From: Verrucomicrobiota bacterium
GTDB lineage: Bacteria > Verrucomicrobiota > Verrucomicrobiia > Limisphaerales > UBA1100
DNA length: 10,934 bases
Reading direction: 5' to 3'
Assembly: GCA_028872645.1 (NCBI GenBank)
Contig: JAPKDK010000083.1
Coordinates: 1 to 10,934, forward strand
The first letter of the stretch is position 1. Each line of letters starts with the position of its first letter. Shown one piece after another: positions 7,801 to 10,934 of the stretch. Under the pieces are notes generated by a model. It was not told the DNA's origin. It was given only the letters and a program-made list of their open reading frames with translations, and made no database searches. A program made the position numbers and the translations under genes.

Positions 7801-7981
7801 CGATAAAAAGGCGTCCCTTCGAATCGAAATCCGCCAACATTCCAAACGGCGCCAACTCCGCCCCCGCAGCTAATTCGACAGTAAACCCATCCGCTACTGT
7901 GATCGCCGCCAAACCGCGCGGTGACGCACCGAAGCACGCAACGGGAAAAAGTAAGGAAAGAAACAGCCATCGCATTTTCAT
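4820..7981 (-). CDS. Secreted dehydrogenase propeller / HEAT / cytochrome c fusion
   Basis: Predicted periplasmic oxidoreductase of the Planctomycetes-Verrucomicrobia 'membrane-bound dehydrogenase' type (TIGR02604-like N-terminus, TIGR02603-like C-terminus); substrate unknown. From the ATG at 7979-7981 it has 1053 residues. A signal peptide (MKMRWLFLSLLFPVACFGA) is followed by a sugar-dehydrogenase-like beta-propeller (about 25-385) with two calcium-type motifs, DTNGDGQFD and DTDGDGKAD, and the HPTDVLEAPDGSLIVIDTGGWY segment (about 335-356). Next come helical HEAT-like repeats (about 415-870), then a cytochrome c domain with heme motif CSTCH (909-913), GPDLTSIG, and the probable distal ligand M1005 in SLMPAGL. 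ATG 8029, overlapping the symporter stop as ATGA, and ATG 7996 are alternative starts; 7981 gives the most normal signal peptide. It is the last gene of a three-gene unit and presumably passes electrons to a respiratory carrier through the heme. Confidence 0.92.
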   Translation of the reverse strand: MKMRWLFLSLLFPVACFGASPRGLAAITVADGFTVELAAGAELAPFGMLADFDSKGRLFIAASSGKNIGGKAMSEKPECKILMLEDTNGDGQFDRSTVYAEKVGIPMGLLCWRGSVYTASPPDVLRLRDTDGDGKADAREVLASGWHVRGTASLHGPFLGPEGWLYLTDGRHGFDIKTNDGRSFKGLASRIWRMRPDGTQLESVAGGGFDNPVEIIFTPGGEMIGTMTYFTNPKNGQRDSLMHFLEGGVYQKWHSSVAEFTRTGDLLGPMTRFARVAPAGLHRHSGLSFGNAFSGNLFSAQFNPHRIQRHILKRTGATFTSEDSDFLVSRDPDFHPTDVLEAPDGSLIVIDTGGWYIDQCPLSRISRPEHKGGVYRIRKKGATKVSDPLGTFLEWKNISLNAFANLLADRRPKVRARVLESIVKMDEAIVPPLAALIANPKTKDEAKCRAIWALHRQGTKPARIEIRKALTHRSREVQIASARSTGLAKDQAAIQPVLAGLSSKDPAVSREMATALGFMGCDNATGPLADAAARSTDAHHDHALIHSLIQLNVPGVLQQKLTAKNPRVQRAALIALDQVKDSPLKQTDVTPLLHSADPELSRAALWVMTHHPDWADGVLAYLNRKVLLDSKWTEAETATVREALTVFAENQAVQSLMTAWLDGRPLHTVANLEARRPFLLRVMARVEVKVFPKEWQILLSKISASPRFTEATRLAAIHVIQSRALTGEDAALLKISGDEKATPILRLAALGFVAPRMKIVPQAVAVFLQKQTGAKSPATVRAAAARAMGRLPWSDAQLKLIATQTLTSADGLTLPLVLRAFEQSQSVAVGTAMVRAMAAAPKGALNEAQVARALAAFPAAVKAAAKPLLAKLKLAEAEQGKRLEELAPLLAGGDVGRGRNVFFGQKAICSTCHTIGKDGGHLGPDLTSIGAIRSGRDILEAIVFPNATQVPGHEAFLVRAAKSIYVGIVVDETASALTLRNAPGVEVRLERSTIEFITPAPISLMPAGLDRNLTQKEFRDLLTFLQSQNGEQWLQPSRLGKKDLRVRDSGIRE

Positions 7982-8025
7982 AGTGGCGTAAATCATGGCT
8001 CGCCGAGCGGCCATGGCGAGAAAAA

Positions 8026-9507
8026 TCATCTTATTGAATTGCGAATCCGGATCACCCCAAGTCCCACCAAGAAAATCGTCAGCGTGCCAATCACGGTGAT
8101 CATGTTGGCGTGGAAGGGGCTGCGGAGATTTTCAGGGAATGCCTCGGCAAAAGTCATCCAACAAATCACGAGCACGCCGATGGCCACGCCGGTCAGGGCG
8201 GCGGCGTTGTCGGCTTTGCGGGCGATGAGGCCCAGCAAGAACAGGCCAAGCATTCCGCCGGCAAAAATGCCGGAAAGTTTCCACCACGCATCGAGCAGAC
8301 TTTTCTGACCCATCATCGCCAAGGCCACGCCAGTGCCGAGCACGCCCCAGAACAACGTGGCCCCGCGCAGGATTTTCAGGGCGTCCGTTTCGCTCTCGCC
8401 GCGCTTGAGATGGCGTTGGAAAAAATCCTTAAGGGTAACCGTTGCCGAGCTGTTAAGGCTGGTGTCAATGCTGCTCATCGCGGCGGCGCAAATGGCGGCC
8501 AACAGCAAACCGGCCATGCCGACGGGGAGTTTGTGCGCAATGAAATGCGGGAGCACTTGGTCGGCAAAGCCCTCGGGGTGCGCAGCCTGCAATTCCTGCA
8601 ACAGCGCGGGGCTCGCCTCATAATAGCTGAACAGCAGCGATCCAATCAGGAAAAAAAGCGCGGACACCGGCACGTACAACAGTGCGCCGAGCCACACGGA
8701 GCGGCGGGCGGCGGCGTCATCGCGCGCGGCGTGATAGCGTTGCACGTAGTTTTGGTCGATGCCGAAGTTGGTGAGGTTAATGAAGAAACCAAAAAGCAGG
8801 ACGACCCAAACGGTGGATTGCGTGAAGTCGGCCGCAAAACTGCCGAGGCTGAATTTGTTCGCGTCCGCCGCACCGTGAAGAGCCTCACTTGCGCCATTTG
8901 GATGGCCGGTGATTAACAACACCGCAATCACCACCGCGCCGGCAAGCAGCACGAGGCTTTGGATGACATCAGTCCAAATCACCGCCTCGATGCCGCCGAG
9001 CAGCGTGTACAAGGTCACCGCCACGCCCGCGCCAATGATGATGGCCGGCAGGCTCCAACCCGTGAGTGCGTGCAACGCCATTGATACGCCAAACAAAATT
9101 GCGCCCATGCGCGCCAGTTGCGTGAGCAAATAACAGGCGAGCGCATACGAGCGCGCCCACGGGCCGAAGCGTTTTTCCAAATGATGATAAGCGGAAATCT
9201 CACCGCTGCCGCGATAAAAGGGCACAAAATATTTCACCGCCACCCACGCGGCGAGCGGCAGCGTGAGGCTGAAAACAAATGCGTTCCAGTTGCCGCCGTA
9301 GGCTTTGCCCGGCACGCCGATAAAAGTATTGCTGGAAAGAAACGTGCCGAAGATGGAAAGCCCCACCACCCAACCGGGCAACGATCCGCTGGCGGCCATA
9401 AAATGCGCCGAGGTGCGATTGCGCCGCGCAAACCACGCGCCCAAGCCGACCACCGCGGCGAGGTAAATCCCCAACACGGCGAGATCAATGGTGGTGAGGC
9501 GCTGCAC
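8026..9507 (-). CDS. Sodium/solute symporter (SSF family)
   Basis: Inner-membrane importer that couples solute uptake to Na+ entry. The 493 residues contain about 12-13 hydrophobic segments, beginning with IDLAVLGIYLAAVVGLGAWFA (shown in part). Family landmarks: TFIGVPGKAYGGNW (61-74), GGIEAVIWTDVIQ (171-183), DQNYVQRYHAARD (251-263), and AAAMSSIDTSLNSS (341-354), the helix whose serines take part in Na+ binding in characterised SSF transporters. The substrate cannot be read from the sequence; the TFIGVPGKAY segment is reminiscent of SSF members linked to sugars or sialic acids, a weak hint only. The start is a GTG (9505-9507) placed immediately after the TAA of the upstream hydrolase gene, with no ribosome binding site. 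Translation is therefore probably coupled. Its stop overlaps the first possible ATG of the dehydrogenase gene. Confidence 0.94.
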   Translation of the reverse strand: MQRLTTIDLAVLGIYLAAVVGLGAWFARRNRTSAHFMAASGSLPGWVVGLSIFGTFLSSNTFIGVPGKAYGGNWNAFVFSLTLPLAAWVAVKYFVPFYRGSGEISAYHHLEKRFGPWARSYALACYLLTQLARMGAILFGVSMALHALTGWSLPAIIIGAGVAVTLYTLLGGIEAVIWTDVIQSLVLLAGAVVIAVLLITGHPNGASEALHGAADANKFSLGSFAADFTQSTVWVVLLFGFFINLTNFGIDQNYVQRYHAARDDAAARRSVWLGALLYVPVSALFFLIGSLLFSYYEASPALLQELQAAHPEGFADQVLPHFIAHKLPVGMAGLLLAAICAAAMSSIDTSLNSSATVTLKDFFQRHLKRGESETDALKILRGATLFWGVLGTGVALAMMGQKSLLDAWWKLSGIFAGGMLGLFLLGLIARKADNAAALTGVAIGVLVICWMTFAEAFPENLRSPFHANMITVIGTLTIFLVGLGVIRIRNSIR

Positions 9508-10866
9508 TTATTTTGCCCATTTCACAAACGGCAGCGTCTCGGGTGTCACCACCACGCCGGTGGTGAATTTGAAGGGCTTCACTTTGCCGGGGAAGGTGAG
9601 CTCGATGAAGGCGGCGGTCCAACCCTTGGGCGGTCGCGCGGCCGGGGCGTGGTAGGCGCCATCAGCACGCGGGCGGAGGAGGGTGCTCCGCCATTTGGGG
9701 CCGAGCTTGTCGATGCGGAAATCGCGCGCGTTCGGATTGGTGGCGCGCCACAAGCGCACTTCCCTTGGCTTGTCCTTGGCGCGCACGGTAAGCGCGCCGG
9801 TTTTTTCCACGGCCCATTCGTAGCGCGGCAGCGGCGTCTTGTTTAGGATGGCGTGATAAAATGCCACGAGACTGTCGATCGCATCGCTGTCGCCGAGGCT
9901 GTGGCCGGTGTTGGGGACGTATCGGAGATGCTTGAGGCCTTTCAATTCCTTCCAATAAAACTGCCAGGAATCCGGCAGGAAAAACTGATCGCCGGCGGAG
10001 TTGAGGCAAAACTTTGGCATCGTGAGGCGGTCACGATATTCGTAAGGGTCCTCGATGCGCTTGAGCTTGGCAAATTCGGGTGAGCCCATCCATTTCATCA
10101 CGCCCATCTCCACATAATCATGCACCGCCTCGGCGTAGCCGCCGTAGGCGTCGCGATGATGCTTGAAGCTCGCCTCGGTGTTCAGCATATCGATGACAAT
10201 TGGAATGATGGCCACCACGCGTTTGTCGACCGCCGCCGTGCTCCAAGTCGTCCAGCCGCGCTTGGAAGCGCCGGTGACCACGAAGCGATTCACCTTCACG
10301 TCGCCGCCTTTTTGAGTAGCCATAAAATCTGTCACCGTGTCCAGCGCGCGCACGGCGGCCTTGGTCATCGGCAGGCGCAGCGGCCATTTTTCATCGCCGG
10401 TTTTCAAAAACTTATCCCACGAGTACGCGATGATGGCGTCCTCGGAGCGCGTGCGTTTTTCACCTACAAACACCAGCGGCTGATTAGGCACCATGCGAAT
10501 CTCCGCCACCACCGACTGCGTAGCGCGTGCGATGGCCACGAGTTCCTTGGGCGCGCTCGGCACTTTGCCCTCGTTGTTGCCGCCGCCGATGTACAGCAAA
10601 CCGGTGGAGTGCTTCACCCGCGCGGGTTTGACGATCGTCACCCAATGCCGCCACTCGGGGCGGTTGACTTCTTTTTTGGTGAGATAGCGCTGCGAAGTCA
10701 TATCGAGAACAAACACCGTGGCATTATCCACGCGCTGCGTTTTCACCAAACGATATTGATAAGCCGCATCCGGTTTGGCCACGTAGCGATCGAGGGCGGT
10801 TTTTTGATCTGCCGCAAAACTTGTGGCAACCGTGGCGATAAGACAAATTGGGAGCAACCGACTCAT
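9508..10866 (-). CDS. PhoPQ-activated pathogenicity-related (PqaA-like) secreted hydrolase
   Basis: Alpha/beta-hydrolase of the PhoPQ_related family (Pfam PF10142 type), named after Salmonella PqaA; the biochemical activity of the family is poorly known. From the ATG at 10864-10866 it has 452 residues. A signal peptide MSRLLPICLIATVATSFA ends before ADQK, so the enzyme should be periplasmic or secreted. Landmarks: GGGNNEG (94-100); nucleophile elbow GASKRGWTTW with S201; the IDMLN region (225-229); the probable acid D293 in NSAGDQFFLPDSW; and the catalytic histidine H322 in NTGHSLG. A C-terminal beta-rich portion (about 355-452) follows, as in relatives. An in-frame TTG 13 codons upstream is a less likely start. 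It is the first gene of the right-hand unit, abutting the symporter. A PhoPQ system is not implied by the name. Confidence 0.9.
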   Translation of the reverse strand: MSRLLPICLIATVATSFAADQKTALDRYVAKPDAAYQYRLVKTQRVDNATVFVLDMTSQRYLTKKEVNRPEWRHWVTIVKPARVKHSTGLLYIGGGNNEGKVPSAPKELVAIARATQSVVAEIRMVPNQPLVFVGEKRTRSEDAIIAYSWDKFLKTGDEKWPLRLPMTKAAVRALDTVTDFMATQKGGDVKVNRFVVTGASKRGWTTWSTAAVDKRVVAIIPIVIDMLNTEASFKHHRDAYGGYAEAVHDYVEMGVMKWMGSPEFAKLKRIEDPYEYRDRLTMPKFCLNSAGDQFFLPDSWQFYWKELKGLKHLRYVPNTGHSLGDSDAIDSLVAFYHAILNKTPLPRYEWAVEKTGALTVRAKDKPREVRLWRATNPNARDFRIDKLGPKWRSTLLRPRADGAYHAPAARPPKGWTAAFIELTFPGKVKPFKFTTGVVVTPETLPFVKWAK

Positions 10867-10934
10867 AATGTGCCGAGAGACTAAAGCGTGCGCCCGAAGC
10901 TGCAAGCCGATTTACTCCGTGGTTTAGCGCGAAG
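10867..10934 (-). other. Upstream region of the hydrolase-symporter-dehydrogenase unit
   Basis: Only 68 bases of the likely promoter region lie inside the window. On the minus strand, TTGCAG (10905-10900) is followed about 15 bases later by TTTAGT, a weak and closely spaced promoter-like pair. No ribosome binding site precedes the ATG at 10866. Confidence 0.25.

Noticed and set aside
7052..7873. A 273-codon open frame on the plus strand
   Set aside because: It lies wholly antisense to the dehydrogenase propeller, whose family motifs are clear, and its translation is Arg/Ala/His-rich with no recognisable motif, as expected for a shadow frame in GC-rich DNA.
8110..8916. A 268-codon open frame on the plus strand
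   Set aside because: It is antisense to the symporter's membrane helices and its translation is hydrophilic and of low complexity; it is a shadow.
9118..9846. A 242-codon open frame on the plus strand
   Set aside because: It spans the junction of two well-supported minus-strand genes and has no family resemblance.
10120..10884. A 254-codon open frame on the plus strand
   Set aside because: It is antisense to the hydrolase, including the nucleophile elbow, and its translation has no motif I recognise.

Overview
The window looks like chromosomal DNA of a Gram-negative bacterium from the Planctomycetota-Verrucomicrobiota group, more likely Verrucomicrobiota. The main clue is a 3.2 kb gene joining a 'Pirellula/Verrucomicrobium-type' dehydrogenase propeller, a HEAT-repeat region and a C-terminal CxxCH heme domain, an architecture characteristic of that group. 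A proline-rich lipoprotein, a GC-rich composition and the near absence of Shine-Dalgarno motifs fit this but prove nothing alone. The sequence is about 98% accounted for by nine protein genes and short gaps. I see no tRNA, rRNA, CRISPR array, insertion sequence or phage gene, and no stretch over 300 bases without a gene.

Left part (1-4086, all on the minus strand): a housekeeping run read in the order holB (DNA polymerase III delta prime), aroQ (type II 3-dehydroquinate dehydratase), accB (biotin carboxyl carrier protein), accC (biotin carboxylase), thiE (thiamine-phosphate synthase, cut by the window edge). The intergenic gaps are 29, 195, 33 and 14 bases. aroQ-accB-accC is a common bacterial grouping. 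AccB carries the biotin that AccC carboxylates, the first half-reaction of malonyl-CoA synthesis. The thiE gene carries two neighbouring 14-bp tandem duplications inside its reading frame.

Middle (4087-4805): a divergent intergenic region with a good sigma70-type promoter (TTGACT, 17 bases, TATAGC) drives a small plus-strand gene for a proline-rich lipoprotein of unknown function. This gene ends 14 bases from the convergent dehydrogenase gene.

Right part (4820-10866, minus strand): three tightly joined genes read in the order secreted PhoPQ-activated pathogenicity-related (PqaA-like) alpha/beta hydrolase, Na+/solute symporter, and periplasmic dehydrogenase/cytochrome c fusion. The first junction has zero intergenic bases (TAA then GTG) and the second is either an ATGA overlap or a short gap, depending on the start used. 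Hydrolase, importer and oxidoreductase co-transcribed in this way suggest a small uptake or catabolic unit of unknown substrate. This is the part of the window most worth following up.
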